Assembly (NCBI RefSeq): GCF_905397275.1
Contig: NZ_CAJPUY010000036.1
Coordinates: 1 to 45,297 of the forward strand
Direction: 5' to 3'
From: Cupriavidus yeoncheonensis
Lineage (GTDB): Bacteria > Pseudomonadota > Gammaproteobacteria > Burkholderiales > Burkholderiaceae
Length of the DNA stretch: 45,297 nt
Of this stretch, positions 1 to 8,096 are shown piece after piece (positions within the stretch are counted from its first letter, which is position 1; the number at the start of each line of letters is the position of its first letter). The translations under genes and the position numbers were made by a program. The notes beneath the pieces were generated by a model that was not told where the DNA came from, ran no database searches, and worked only from the letters and a program-made list of their open reading frames with translations.

Positions 1-158
1 CTTGCGTGGAATGACCACGCGGCGTCGGCCACGCCTAGCCCTGCGGCCCGGCAACAGCCTTCGCGCCCCTTCCTCATTCTGAAATGGGTTCCAAGTGAAG
101 ATTGCCGCGCGTGTTGTCGCAACAAGCCGGCCCCGCAGTTGAACATTTTCTGGCTCTG

Positions 159-178
159 TATTTTACGATCGTATAATA
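159..178. promoter_or_regulatory. Palindromic operator over the -10 box of the acyl-CoA synthetase gene
   Basis: A 20-bp inverted repeat has arms TATTTTACGA and TCGTATAATA, which pair at 9 of 10 positions; its centre TACGATCGTA is perfect. It contains a consensus -10 box, TATAAT, at 172-177. Overlap of a palindrome with the -10 box is typical of a repressor site, for example of a TetR-family fatty-acid or CoA-ester sensor. That the promoter is real is likely; the regulator is unknown. A short G/C hairpin (200-216) lies in the predicted 5' leader. Confidence 0.55.
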
Positions 179-236
179 TAAACTCCGTGGCTAGCGGTTG
201 GGGGCGAAGCTCCCCCGCAGTACCCTGGAGACAAGT

Positions 237-1973
237 ATGACGATGCAGCTGGAGACGTCCCGGCATGAGACTGGAGCGACCTTGCCCGCCAACGGGCTGT
301 CCTATGCGAAGGGAGACACTTCGCCGCCGCTGAGCGAGCAGACCATCCCCGCACTGCTCGCGGAGACGGTAAAGCGGTTCGGCTTGCGGCCCGCGGTCAT
401 CTTTCGCGAGCAGGGCATTCGCTGGAACTGGCAGGAATTCTCCGACGCCGTGAATGCGATGGCCGCAGGCCTTCACGCACTCGGCCTGCGCCGGGGCGAC
501 CGCATCGGTATCTGGTCGCCCAATCGCTTCGAGTGGACCGTGACACAGTTCGCCACGGCCCGCCTTGGCCTGGTACTGGTCAATATCAATCCGGCCTATC
601 AGCTTGCCGAGGTCGAGTACGCACTGAACAAGGTGGGCTGCAAGGCGATCATCGCGCCCGAGTCCTTCAAGACGTCGCGCTACCTGGAGATGCTGCAGAC
701 GCTGGCTCCGGAACTGCAGCACTGCGAGCCCGGCGCGCTGCAGGCGGCGAGACTGCCGGCACTGCGCTGGGTCATTCGCATGGAGAACGTGGCCACGCCC
801 GGCATGCTGACCTGCCTGGACGTGGTGGCGCGCGGCGCCGGCGTGGACGTCAGCGAGCTTGACGCGATTTCGGCCGGACTCGATCCGCGCGATCCCATCA
901 ACATCCAGTTCACAAGCGGCACGACCGGCGCGCCCAAGGGCGCGACCCTCACGCACCGGAACATCGTCAACAATGCCCGCTACGTCGGCATGGCGATGAA
1001 TCTGCGGGACGATGACCGGCTATGCATTCCCGTGCCGCTATACCATTGCTTCGGCATGGTCATGTCTGTCCTGGTGTGTACCTTCACCGGTGCCTGCATG
1101 GTCTTCCCGGGCGAAGCGTTCGACCCGGTGGCGACAATGGCAGCGATCAGCGAAGAGCGTTGCACCGCCCTCCACGGCGTGCCTACCATGTTCATCGCCC
1201 AGCTCGATCACCCGGGTTTCGCGAGCTACGATTTTTCGAGCCTGCGTACCGGCATCATGGCCGGCGCTCCCTGTCCGATCGAAGTGATGAAGCGGGTGGT
1301 CGCCGACATGCACATGACGGAGATCACCATTGCCTACGGCATGACCGAGACGAGTCCTGTCTCGTTCCAGAGCGCGACGGATGACCCGCTCGACCGGCGC
1401 GTCTCCACCGTGGGCCGGGTGCAGCCACATCTGGAGTGCAGGGTGGTCGATGCGGACGGTCAGACCGTAGCGGTTGGCGTCACGGGAGAGCTGTGTACGA
1501 GAGGCTACTCGGTCATGCCCGGCTACTGGGACGACGAGCCACGCACGCGCGAATCCATCCGCGACGGCTGGATGCATACGGGAGACCTGGCCACGATCGA
1601 TGCCGAGGGATACTGCAATATCGTCGGCCGCGTCAAGGACATGCTGATCCGCGGCGGCGAGAACGTCTATCCGCGCGAGATCGAGGAGTTCCTGTTCCGC
1701 CATCCCAAGGTGCAATCCGTCCAGGTTTTCGGGGTGCCCGACCCCAGGTATGGGGAGGAGATCTGTGCGTGGATCGCACTCCGGCAGGGTCAGGGCGCGA
1801 CCGAGGAGGAGATCCGCGAGTTCTGCCGGGGCCAGATCGCCCACTACAAGATTCCGCGCTATATCCGGTTTGTTGACGAGATGCCCATGACGGTCACCGG
1901 CAAGGTGCAGAAGTTCGTCATGCGCGACAGCATGATTCGAGAGCTCAACCTGAGCGAAGGAAAGACTGCCTGA
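237..1973 (+). CDS. AMP-binding acyl-CoA synthetase (FadD-like)
   Basis: A 578-residue ANL-superfamily enzyme that activates a carboxylic acid with ATP through an acyl-AMP to the CoA thioester. The P-loop motif TSGTTGAPKG lies near residues 226-235, YGMTETSP near 378, GEL/GYW and TGD motifs follow, and the C-terminal GK (in VTGKVQKF) carries the catalytic lysine. Length and motifs fit medium/long-chain fatty-acyl-CoA synthetases; the exact acid cannot be read from sequence. A TTG start at 198 is possible in frame, but ATG 237 has GGAG six bases upstream. It is convergent with the oxygenase locus and has its own promoter with a palindrome over the -10 box. It could activate an acid released by that locus, but this is only inference. 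Confidence 0.88.
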   Translation: MTMQLETSRHETGATLPANGLSYAKGDTSPPLSEQTIPALLAETVKRFGLRPAVIFREQGIRWNWQEFSDAVNAMAAGLHALGLRRGDRIGIWSPNRFEWTVTQFATARLGLVLVNINPAYQLAEVEYALNKVGCKAIIAPESFKTSRYLEMLQTLAPELQHCEPGALQAARLPALRWVIRMENVATPGMLTCLDVVARGAGVDVSELDAISAGLDPRDPINIQFTSGTTGAPKGATLTHRNIVNNARYVGMAMNLRDDDRLCIPVPLYHCFGMVMSVLVCTFTGACMVFPGEAFDPVATMAAISEERCTALHGVPTMFIAQLDHPGFASYDFSSLRTGIMAGAPCPIEVMKRVVADMHMTEITIAYGMTETSPVSFQSATDDPLDRRVSTVGRVQPHLECRVVDADGQTVAVGVTGELCTRGYSVMPGYWDDEPRTRESIRDGWMHTGDLATIDAEGYCNIVGRVKDMLIRGGENVYPREIEEFLFRHPKVQSVQVFGVPDPRYGEEICAWIALRQGQGATEEEIREFCRGQIAHYKIPRYIRFVDEMPMTVTGKVQKFVMRDSMIRELNLSEGKTA

Positions 1974-1992
1974 CCCGGCTGGAAGTCACTGA

Positions 1993-2036
1993 GTACCGTT
2001 GGTCGCCCGGAGAACGCCCGGGCGTACCAACGGTGC
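1993..2036. terminator. Large hairpin between convergent genes
   Basis: The arms ACCGTTGGT (1995-2003) and ACCAACGGT (2026-2034) are perfectly complementary, and inside them CGCCCGG (2004-2010) pairs with CCGGGCG (2018-2024) around a 7-base loop, with one bulged T. It fills the 79-bp gap between two convergent stop codons. There is no U-run, so it is a candidate bidirectional terminator or 3'-end stabiliser rather than a classic intrinsic one. Confidence 0.5.
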
Positions 2037-2052
2037 CAACTGTCTGCATCGA

Positions 2053-3000
2053 CTAGGCGTTGTCCGTTGCCGCACGGAGGAAACCGGCCACCTGCTGCTG
2101 GGCGGTGGCGGCGGCATCGATGAGGCCGCGCATGCTGTAGAACGTATGCAGCATGCCCTGGTAGCGGACGCATGTGGCCGGAACACCCGCCTCGGCCAGC
2201 CTGGCCGCATAGGCTTCGCCGTCGTCGCGGACAGCGTCGCACTCTGCGCTGATGACGAGCGCAGGCGGCAGGCCGGCATGGCTTGCTGCGAGCAGGGGTG
2301 AAAGCTTCCATGCCGACGGCAATACGCCATGCCGGAGTGCATAGGTATGGAAGGCATATTCGACATCGGCCTTGCGCTGCATGAAGCCTTCCGCGTAGGT
2401 GTTCAGTGAATCTGCCTGAAGACGCGCATCCGTAGCGGGATAGACGAGCGCCTGCGCCAGGATGCGGGGGTGCGCCTGGTCCCGTGCAAGCAGGCAGACG
2501 ACCGCAGCGAGATTGCCCCCGGCAGATTCGCCGAACACCGTCATCCGTCCTGTCGGGAGCCCGAGTTCGGCGCCGTGGGAAGCGATCCAGCGGGTCGCGT
2601 CCCACGCGTCGTCCACGGCCGCAGGAAAGCGGTGCTCGGGCGCCAGTCGATAGTCGACGCTCACGACGGCAAGCCCGGAATCGTTGGCGAGGTGCCGGCA
2701 TACGGCGTCGAAGCTGTCGATGCCGCCCATCAGCCACCCGCCACCATGGAACGCCACGACAACGCCGTTAGCCTCGCTGGGTTGGTAGATGCGCAGGGGA
2801 ATTTCGCCTCCGGCGCCCGGGATGCGGAGATCGAAGACCTTGTCGATGTGGGGACCACGCGGACGGGCATTGGTCCGTTCGGCAATGCCCGCACGTGCTT
2901 CCTCGGGACTCACTTCTGCCATGCTCGGCCTTGCCGCGGCCGCGGCGGCAAGAGGCCGAAGGGAAGGGTGAATCCCGTCTTGAGGGTGAGAGGCTTTCAT
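2053..3000 (-). CDS. Alpha/beta hydrolase, HSL (family IV) esterase
   Basis: A 315-residue carboxylic-ester hydrolase of the hormone-sensitive-lipase family. The oxyanion motif HGGGW is at about residues 85-89, YRLAPE at 117-122, the nucleophile motif GESAGG has Ser at about 159, and a C-terminal DAVRDDG and LHTF supply Asp and His. The frame is open further upstream, but ATG 3000 lies 5 bp after the SDR stop and gives the usual family length; the longer reading would overlap the SDR by about 200 bp. It is the last gene of the minus-strand Rieske operon, so its likely job is to hydrolyse an ester or lactone of the pathway substrate. The substrate is unknown. Confidence 0.85.
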   Translation of the reverse strand: MKASHPQDGIHPSLRPLAAAAAARPSMAEVSPEEARAGIAERTNARPRGPHIDKVFDLRIPGAGGEIPLRIYQPSEANGVVVAFHGGGWLMGGIDSFDAVCRHLANDSGLAVVSVDYRLAPEHRFPAAVDDAWDATRWIASHGAELGLPTGRMTVFGESAGGNLAAVVCLLARDQAHPRILAQALVYPATDARLQADSLNTYAEGFMQRKADVEYAFHTYALRHGVLPSAWKLSPLLAASHAGLPPALVISAECDAVRDDGEAYAARLAEAGVPATCVRYQGMLHTFYSMRGLIDAAATAQQQVAGFLRAATDNA

Positions 3001-3005
3001 CGTAC

Positions 3006-3839
3006 TCAGGGGGTCGGCGTCGCCGAGGGAGCGAACGTGATCTTCGGCACAGCGGCCATGACGCCCAGGCCACCATCGACATTGACGATCTCCCCGGTCA
3101 TGTGGGCGCTCAGGTCCGAGGTCAGGAATAACAGGTGCCCCGCAATTTCCGCCGGCGTGGCTGCGCGTCCGAGGGGTATGGCGTTGCCGACGTTCGCCCA
3201 CGTCGCTTCGTCCAGCCGCTGGTTCAGCCGCGGCGTGCGAACGAAGCCCGGCGAGACGGCATTGATGCGGATGTTGTGCCGCCCATACTCCACCCCTGCG
3301 GAGCGGACGAAATGGTGCAATGCTGCCTTCGATGCGGCGTAGGCGACTTCATTCGGCACCACGCGCTCACCCGCAAGCGAGCCGACAAACGCAAAGGTGC
3401 CGCCGCCATCGGCCTTCATCATCTCGCCGGCGATCTGCACTGCCAGGAAGGCGTGGCGCACGACCACGTCGAACTGCAGGTTCCACGCCTCGTCGTCAAA
3501 CTCGGCCAGCGGCTTGACACCCGCGATGCCGATGATATCGACCACGCCGTGGATGCGGCCGAAGTGTCGGCGTGCCGTGTCGAACACGCGCTGCATATCG
3601 GAGCGCGAGGTCGCATCGGCCGTGCAGGGGATGCCGCCGGTCTTGTCGGCAATGCTCCTGGCAAGGTCTTCGTCCCGATCGACGCACAGCACGCGGGCAC
3701 CGGCCTGGGCCAGTGCGCGGACGGTCTGTTCGCCAATTCCCTGGCCGGCGCCGAGGACCACGATCCCTCGTCCATCGAGTCGCAGGAGGGACAAGTAGTC
3801 CGGGGTGTGGTCGTGGTTCTGGTTGGTGTCAGTGTTCAC
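3006..3839 (-). CDS. Short-chain dehydrogenase/reductase (SDR)
   Basis: A 277-residue classical SDR that oxidises or reduces a hydroxyl/keto group with NAD(P)(H). The cofactor glycine motif GAGQGIG is at 30-36, the active-site Ser is near 154, and Tyr167 and Lys171 form YAASK. The usual NNAG motif reads IGIAG. The start is GTG at 3839: an ATG just upstream runs into a stop, and AAGGAG lies 8 bases before the GTG, overlapping the stop codon of the preceding oxygenase (TAAGGAG), so translation is probably coupled. In a Rieske operon an SDR often re-aromatises a cis-dihydrodiol or oxidises an alcohol product; which of these applies here is not shown. Confidence 0.88.
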   Translation of the reverse strand: MNTDTNQNHDHTPDYLSLLRLDGRGIVVLGAGQGIGEQTVRALAQAGARVLCVDRDEDLARSIADKTGGIPCTADATSRSDMQRVFDTARRHFGRIHGVVDIIGIAGVKPLAEFDDEAWNLQFDVVVRHAFLAVQIAGEMMKADGGGTFAFVGSLAGERVVPNEVAYAASKAALHHFVRSAGVEYGRHNIRINAVSPGFVRTPRLNQRLDEATWANVGNAIPLGRAATPAEIAGHLLFLTSDLSAHMTGEIVNVDGGLGVMAAVPKITFAPSATPTP

Positions 3840-3851
3840 GGCATGCTCTCC

Positions 3852-5120
3852 TTATGCGGCTTCGGTCCGGCGATGCGACGGCAAGAGGTCTTGCCACGCC
3901 GCTCCCTCTTCCAGTTGCGAATCACAGGCGCCCACGCCGCTCAGGTCGAGTCCGAGTGCGGCCGGTTGCTGGTTCTGCATGGCGCGCCGGACCGATTCCA
4001 GCAACACGCGACGCACGCGCACGACCGCCTGGTCCGCCGGGACGAGGTGTTCGCGCGAACGGTCATAGAGGGGGCCCTGCGACAGGGCGATCGTCGCATC
4101 CTCCACCTCGACGCCTCGCAAGCCGGTCCAGCTTTCCCGCATCAGCTCCCGGTTCTGGCCGAACGAGTCCGCCCAGCTTGCCGTAAAAGCGCAGTTCTTG
4201 CGATCGTAGTAGCGCTGGTCGTTCAGGCCCAGCAATCCAATGATCGTCTCTTCGGTCACAGGAGCGTTACCGTGCACAACGATGTAGGTGCTGGTGTGGG
4301 TGTCGTCTTCGGGCACTTCGAGGACGGTAAAGAGAAACTCCGGTGCGGGAATGATGCGGCCGTACGGGACGATGAACGGGACCACGCGGGCATTGCGGAT
4401 GCGCGGATCATCCGTCTTGCGCAGCGCGACATACTGGAAGCCGAAAGCCGTCTCTTCGATCTTCAGCGCGGGCTCCAGGTCGTTCGAGGCGAGCGCGGCG
4501 GGGTTGACCACGTCGGGATTGCGCGAGAACTCATTGTCCTTCCAGCCCGGTCGCGCCATGTTGGTGTGCAGCACACCAACATGGGAGCTGTCCTCGCCAC
4601 CTTCCACCAGCTGCAGGTAGTTGCACGCCACGTTGATGCGCAGGACTACGCGGTGCGCGGGTTCGGCATCCATGAATGCGTAGCGCGAGAACGCGGGCTG
4701 CAATTCCCTGGGGCCGACGTAAGCCCAGATGATTCCGCCTTCCTCGCGAACGGGAAAGGCCGGTGCCTTCATCCGTGCGGCGTACTTCGGGTCTGCATGG
4801 TTGGGCGTCTCCATGACCGCGCCTGACGCGTTGAATTTCCAGCCGTGATAGAGGCAGCGGATGCCGCCTTCCTCGACACGGCCAAGCGCCAGCGAGGCGC
4901 CCCGGTGCATGCAGAGCTCTTCCATAAAGCCGACCTGCCCATGCGTGTCGCGAAAGGCGACATAGTCCTCGCCGAGCAGGCGCACGCGCAGCGGGGCGCA
5001 GTCCGGGTGCGGCAACTGGGCGGACGTACATACCGGGTGCCAGAAGCGGCGCATGAGGGTGCCGCCCGGCGTGCCCGGGCCGACATGGCAAAGCATGTCG
5101 TTGTCTTGGTGGGTCAACAT
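3852..5120 (-). CDS. Rieske non-heme iron oxygenase, alpha subunit (second paralog)
   Basis: A 422-residue oxygenase of the phthalate 4,5-dioxygenase/vanillate demethylase type. The Rieske [2Fe-2S] ligands are Cys70, His72, Cys89 and His92 (CMH...CLYH). The mononuclear iron motif EDSSH-x4-H gives Asp177 (electron bridge), His180 and His185. It accepts electrons from a reductase and inserts oxygen into an aromatic or methoxy-type substrate. ATG 5120 has AGGAG upstream. It follows the first Rieske gene by 36 bp and is clearly its paralog: both begin MLT-QDN and place all cluster and iron ligands at identical residue numbers. A separate substrate range for the two subunits is the simplest reading; a heteromeric enzyme is also possible. 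Confidence 0.9.
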   Translation of the reverse strand: MLTHQDNDMLCHVGPGTPGGTLMRRFWHPVCTSAQLPHPDCAPLRVRLLGEDYVAFRDTHGQVGFMEELCMHRGASLALGRVEEGGIRCLYHGWKFNASGAVMETPNHADPKYAARMKAPAFPVREEGGIIWAYVGPRELQPAFSRYAFMDAEPAHRVVLRINVACNYLQLVEGGEDSSHVGVLHTNMARPGWKDNEFSRNPDVVNPAALASNDLEPALKIEETAFGFQYVALRKTDDPRIRNARVVPFIVPYGRIIPAPEFLFTVLEVPEDDTHTSTYIVVHGNAPVTEETIIGLLGLNDQRYYDRKNCAFTASWADSFGQNRELMRESWTGLRGVEVEDATIALSQGPLYDRSREHLVPADQAVVRVRRVLLESVRRAMQNQQPAALGLDLSGVGACDSQLEEGAAWQDLLPSHRRTEAA

Positions 5121-5156
5121 ATCAGTACTCCTGCTGTTCAGATTTCGCGATTGGGC

Positions 5157-6449
5157 TTACTCGGCGCGCACGCGCACGGGTGAAACGATCCGGTGATGGG
5201 GGACCAGCTGGCGCCAGTCCTCATCGGCGCCAATCTCGGCGGACACGCCGATAGCGCGACCCGCCTCGGCACGCAGCGCCGGAATTTCCTTGTGATCCCG
5301 CGCGGCGCGGGCGCACGCGAGCAGCGTGCGTTGAAGACGGCTGATCGCGATGTCGGCGGTGGACAGCAGTTCGCGGGAACGGTCGCGGATCGTGCCGCTG
5401 GAAATGCTGCACGCGGCGTCCTCCTGGGTAATGCTGTCGAGTCCGGTGAAATGGCCGTTGCGCTGGCGGGCGCGGTCCTGGCCGAATCCGTTGGCGAGGG
5501 ACATGGCGGCCGGCGAGTCGCACGTGTCGGCGGTCATGCCATATTTGCGCAGCGTCGGCTCGTCCAGGCCGACGAAGGTCAATTGATGACTGCGCAACGG
5601 CTCTTCTCCAACGGGCTTGTCGGCGTCCCACCATACGTGGAAGAACCGGCAACGCTCATCATTGATCGGGACGATGGCGAGCCAGACGTCTCCGTTCGCA
5701 TTGGCGATGAAGCACGGGGTGGCGAACGAGGTGACGCGCGCCATGCGCGCGCCGTCGGTCTCGCGGATGGCGACATAGTGGAAACCGAAGTCCGTCTCGT
5801 CCGCTTCGATCGTCGGCGATGCATCGAACTGCATATGCGAGATGTTCTTCGCATAGTCCAGGTCGGAGTCGTTGGTTTGCGCGAGGGCCGATCCGTGCAG
5901 TACGGTCAGGTGCGACGAATCGACGAGCCCTTCCATGACCTGGACGAAGTTGCAGTTGACGATCGCGCAGGCATTGATGCGGTGCGCGTCCGGTTGATCC
6001 ATGAACGCCCAGTGAGGAAAGGGCGGCTCTTCGTCCTCCGGTCCCAGATAAGCCCAGACGAGCCCGCCCGCCTCGCGTACCGGATAGGTGCGACCCTTGA
6101 TGCGCGCCTTGAATCCCGGGTCGCTGACATTGGGCGTTTCGAGCACCGTGCCATCGACCGCGAATTTCCAGCCGTGATAAATGCAGCGCAGGCCATCCCC
6201 CTCGGCGCGGGCCAACTGCATGGACGCACCCCGATGCAGGCACCCCTGCGCATAGAGTCCCGGGCGTCCCTGTCCATCACGCCACACGACAAAGTTCTCT
6301 CCAAGCACTTCGATGGTCTGCGGGTCCCCGTTTGGCAGCGGCATCTCGGCAGACTGCGCCACGGGGAGCCAGAACCTGCGCATGGCATCGCCCATGGCGG
6401 TGTCCCGGCCGGTTCTGCACATCAGTTCGTTATCCTGCCTTGTCAGCAT
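5157..6449 (-). CDS. Rieske non-heme iron oxygenase, alpha subunit (first paralog)
   Basis: A 430-residue oxygenase of the same group as its downstream neighbour. Rieske ligands are Cys70, His72, Cys89 and His92 (CLH...CIYH); the iron motif VDSSH-x4-H gives Asp177, His180 and His185, and QEDAA further on probably holds the third iron ligand. There is no separate beta-subunit gene, which fits the alpha-only oxygenases of this family. ATG 6449 is preceded by GAGGAA at 7 bases. It lies 39 bp after the reductase gene, which is its probable electron donor. No residue visible to me identifies the substrate. Confidence 0.9.
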   Translation of the reverse strand: MLTRQDNELMCRTGRDTAMGDAMRRFWLPVAQSAEMPLPNGDPQTIEVLGENFVVWRDGQGRPGLYAQGCLHRGASMQLARAEGDGLRCIYHGWKFAVDGTVLETPNVSDPGFKARIKGRTYPVREAGGLVWAYLGPEDEEPPFPHWAFMDQPDAHRINACAIVNCNFVQVMEGLVDSSHLTVLHGSALAQTNDSDLDYAKNISHMQFDASPTIEADETDFGFHYVAIRETDGARMARVTSFATPCFIANANGDVWLAIVPINDERCRFFHVWWDADKPVGEEPLRSHQLTFVGLDEPTLRKYGMTADTCDSPAAMSLANGFGQDRARQRNGHFTGLDSITQEDAACSISSGTIRDRSRELLSTADIAISRLQRTLLACARAARDHKEIPALRAEAGRAIGVSAEIGADEDWRQLVPHHRIVSPVRVRAE

Positions 6450-6488
6450 GTTGGTTTCCTCATCCTTCAGAAATGGCGGCTGGCGGAT

Positions 6489-7454
6489 TCAAAGATCGAC
6501 GACCAGTCTTGGAGTCTTTGCGCGGGAGCAGCAGGGCATGAAGCTGTCGTTGCGTTCATGCTCATCGCTGGTGAGATAGAGATCCCGGTGGTCCGGCGTG
6601 CCGGACAACACCCTGGTCGCACAGGTGCCGCAGACGCCTTGCTCGCAGGAAAGCGGCAGATCGAATCCGGCCTCCAGGAGTGCGTGGGCGGCGCTCTGCT
6701 GTGCGGCAACCTGGATAACCCGGCCGCTGCTCCCGATCTCGATCTCGAAGGGCTGGTCGCCCGTATGGTCGATCGGGCCTGCGGCGAAGTACTCGCGATG
6801 CAGGTGTTCTTCATCCCAGCCCAGCTCGCTTGCCGTCTCGAGGATGTGGTTCATGAAACCCGCGGGTCCGCAAACGTAGAGATGCCTGTCCGGGGATGGG
6901 AGGCCTATTGCGGCGCGGGCATCCAGTTGCTGCTCCGGGGCGCCGTCATCGACATGCACGTGCGCCCGGTCGCCAAAGCCCTCTTCCCGCAGGCGGTCTG
7001 CAAATGCCATGCGCGACAGGGTGCGGCCGCAGTAGTGCAATTCAAACGGTCGGTCGTCGCGTGCAAGCTGCTGCGCCATGCAAAGAATCGGCGTAATGCC
7101 GATGCCGCCAGCGAACAGGACGGTGTCGACGTTCCCGCCGTGGAGGGGGAAGTGATTCCCGGGGGCGCTGATCGAAAGCGTGTCGCCGTCACGAATCGTA
7201 TCGACAAGTGTGCTGGAGCCACCGCGGGATTCCGGTTCACGCAGCACACCGATTCGATAGCAGGTCTGTCCGGGTGACAGCTCGTAGAGCGAATACTGCC
7301 GGACCAGGCCTCCGGGCAGATGCACATCGATGTGCGATCCCGCTTCGAATGCCGGCAGGGTGTATCCCGCTTCGGGTCGTAACTCGAAACCCGCAATGCC
7401 GTCGGCCAGCGTCGTCCTCGCGGCAACTCTCACTTGCAATAGCGTTTCCATCAT
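6489..7454 (-). CDS. Phthalate-dioxygenase-reductase-type ferredoxin/flavin reductase
   Basis: A 321-residue electron-transfer protein that passes electrons from NAD(P)H via a flavin to a plant-type [2Fe-2S] cluster and on to a Rieske oxygenase. Domains in order: flavin-binding barrel with RQYS (residues 52-55), nucleotide-binding domain with GGIGITPI (116-123) and CGPAGF (195-200), and a C-terminal ferredoxin domain with Cys270, Cys275, Cys278 and Cys308. Size and order match VanB/PDR. Two adjacent ATGs (7454, 7451) fit; GGAA precedes the first. An upstream extension of the frame would cross the operator at 7467-7482 and is rejected. It is probably the only reductase for both Rieske paralogs. 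Confidence 0.92.
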   Translation of the reverse strand: MMETLLQVRVAARTTLADGIAGFELRPEAGYTLPAFEAGSHIDVHLPGGLVRQYSLYELSPGQTCYRIGVLREPESRGGSSTLVDTIRDGDTLSISAPGNHFPLHGGNVDTVLFAGGIGITPILCMAQQLARDDRPFELHYCGRTLSRMAFADRLREEGFGDRAHVHVDDGAPEQQLDARAAIGLPSPDRHLYVCGPAGFMNHILETASELGWDEEHLHREYFAAGPIDHTGDQPFEIEIGSSGRVIQVAAQQSAAHALLEAGFDLPLSCEQGVCGTCATRVLSGTPDHRDLYLTSDEHERNDSFMPCCSRAKTPRLVVDL

Positions 7455-7466
7455 CGTTCCAAAAAT

Positions 7467-7482
7467 ATCTTCCGTGGAAGAT
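7467..7482. promoter_or_regulatory. Operator copy 1, upstream of the reductase-oxygenase genes
   Basis: A perfect 16-bp palindrome, ATCTTCCGTGGAAGAT, lies 12 bp before the reductase start and between it and the hemerythrin stop. Read on the minus strand it is followed by GATATTTTTGG, so it probably lies within or beside a promoter; TTGCCT and GATATT flank it at a 17-bp spacing. The same core occurs at 8014-8025 and 8122-8137. It implies that the reductase-oxygenase genes have their own regulated start besides read-through from hemerythrin. Confidence 0.75.
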
Positions 7483-7497
7483 TGATAGGCAAAAAAA

Positions 7498-7941
7498 TTA
7501 GCGGGTCGCGGGAATCCTGCGCTGGAGTACGACCGGCGAGCCTCCCAACTGTTGCTGGACCAGCCAGCGTGCAAGACCCTGGTCCATCACGCGCACGTGT
7601 TCCGGAAACCAGCCGGCCAGCGCGCGTGCGAACTCGCGAACCACGTGAGTCTGCCCTTGCGCAAGCAGTGCGCGCACTTCTGAGGCCGACTTTAGGACTG
7701 CCGCATGTTCATCGATGTGGCATCCGGCCGATCCGTAGGCGGTGTCGCGCATTGCGGCGTCTTCCTCGCCAAAGTGGCGATGCGCATGCTCGGTGAAGCC
7801 ATCCAGCGCCAGCGCGAGTTGAGTGTCGTCGGCTGTCAACAACGCCTGCACGCATTCGACAAATTCCCGATGGGTTTCGTCCATCGCGTGATGGTTGAGC
7901 GAGAAATCGTCATGCCACGTAAATCCGGGGAACTCCGTCAT
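7498..7941 (-). CDS. Bacteriohemerythrin (diiron O2-binding protein)
   Basis: A 147-residue four-helix hemerythrin. All seven expected diiron ligands are present: His24, His56, Glu60 (HFGEE), His75, His79 (HIDEH), His115 and Asp120 (HVRVMD), a spacing close to that of characterised bacteriohemerythrins. Such proteins bind O2 reversibly and are linked to oxygen supply or sensing. It is a stand-alone domain with no receiver or methyl-acceptor part. ATG 7941 is chosen because AAAGGA sits at the right distance; ATG 7947 would overlap that site. It is the first gene of the oxygenase locus, has an operator copy 73 bp upstream of its start, and is followed after 43 bp by the reductase, so a role in O2 delivery to the Rieske enzymes is a reasonable inference. 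Confidence 0.88.
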   Translation of the reverse strand: MTEFPGFTWHDDFSLNHHAMDETHREFVECVQALLTADDTQLALALDGFTEHAHRHFGEEDAAMRDTAYGSAGCHIDEHAAVLKSASEVRALLAQGQTHVVREFARALAGWFPEHVRVMDQGLARWLVQQQLGGSPVVLQRRIPATR

Positions 7942-8010
7942 ATGCATCCTTTATCACAACTGCTGTGTCATCAGCGCTTCATCGGGCGCTTGCCGTCGTC
8001 CGACAAAAAA

Positions 8011-8028
8011 ATACTTCCACGGAAGAAT
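8011..8028. promoter_or_regulatory. Operator copy 2, upstream of the hemerythrin gene
   Basis: The core CTTCCACGGAAG (8014-8025) is a perfect 12-bp palindrome; with flanks it spans 18 bp with one mismatched pair. On the minus strand it is followed by TATTTTTTTG, much as copy 1 is followed by ATATTTTTGG, which suggests a -10 element just downstream in both. It lies about 73 bp upstream of the hemerythrin ATG, and its centre is 110 bp from that of copy 3. Confidence 0.7.
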
Positions 8029-8096
8029 AGTAAGAGGTCGAAGGCATGTCGAGGTAGGGAAAATACCGAGCATGGCGCTGATAGGTCGATCCACTG

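Noticed and set aside
1..158. Possible gene start on the minus strand at 77 running off the window
   Set aside because: The 25 visible codons match no family I know and lack a clear ribosome site; too short to support a call.
3135..7277. Long plus-strand open frames (3135-4826 and 5193-7277)
   Set aside because: They mirror the SDR, the two Rieske genes and the reductase on the opposite strand, whose cofactor motifs are complete.
7455..7574. Upstream extension of the reductase frame
   Set aside because: It would run through the operator palindrome and the hemerythrin 3' end, with no ribosome site or family match.
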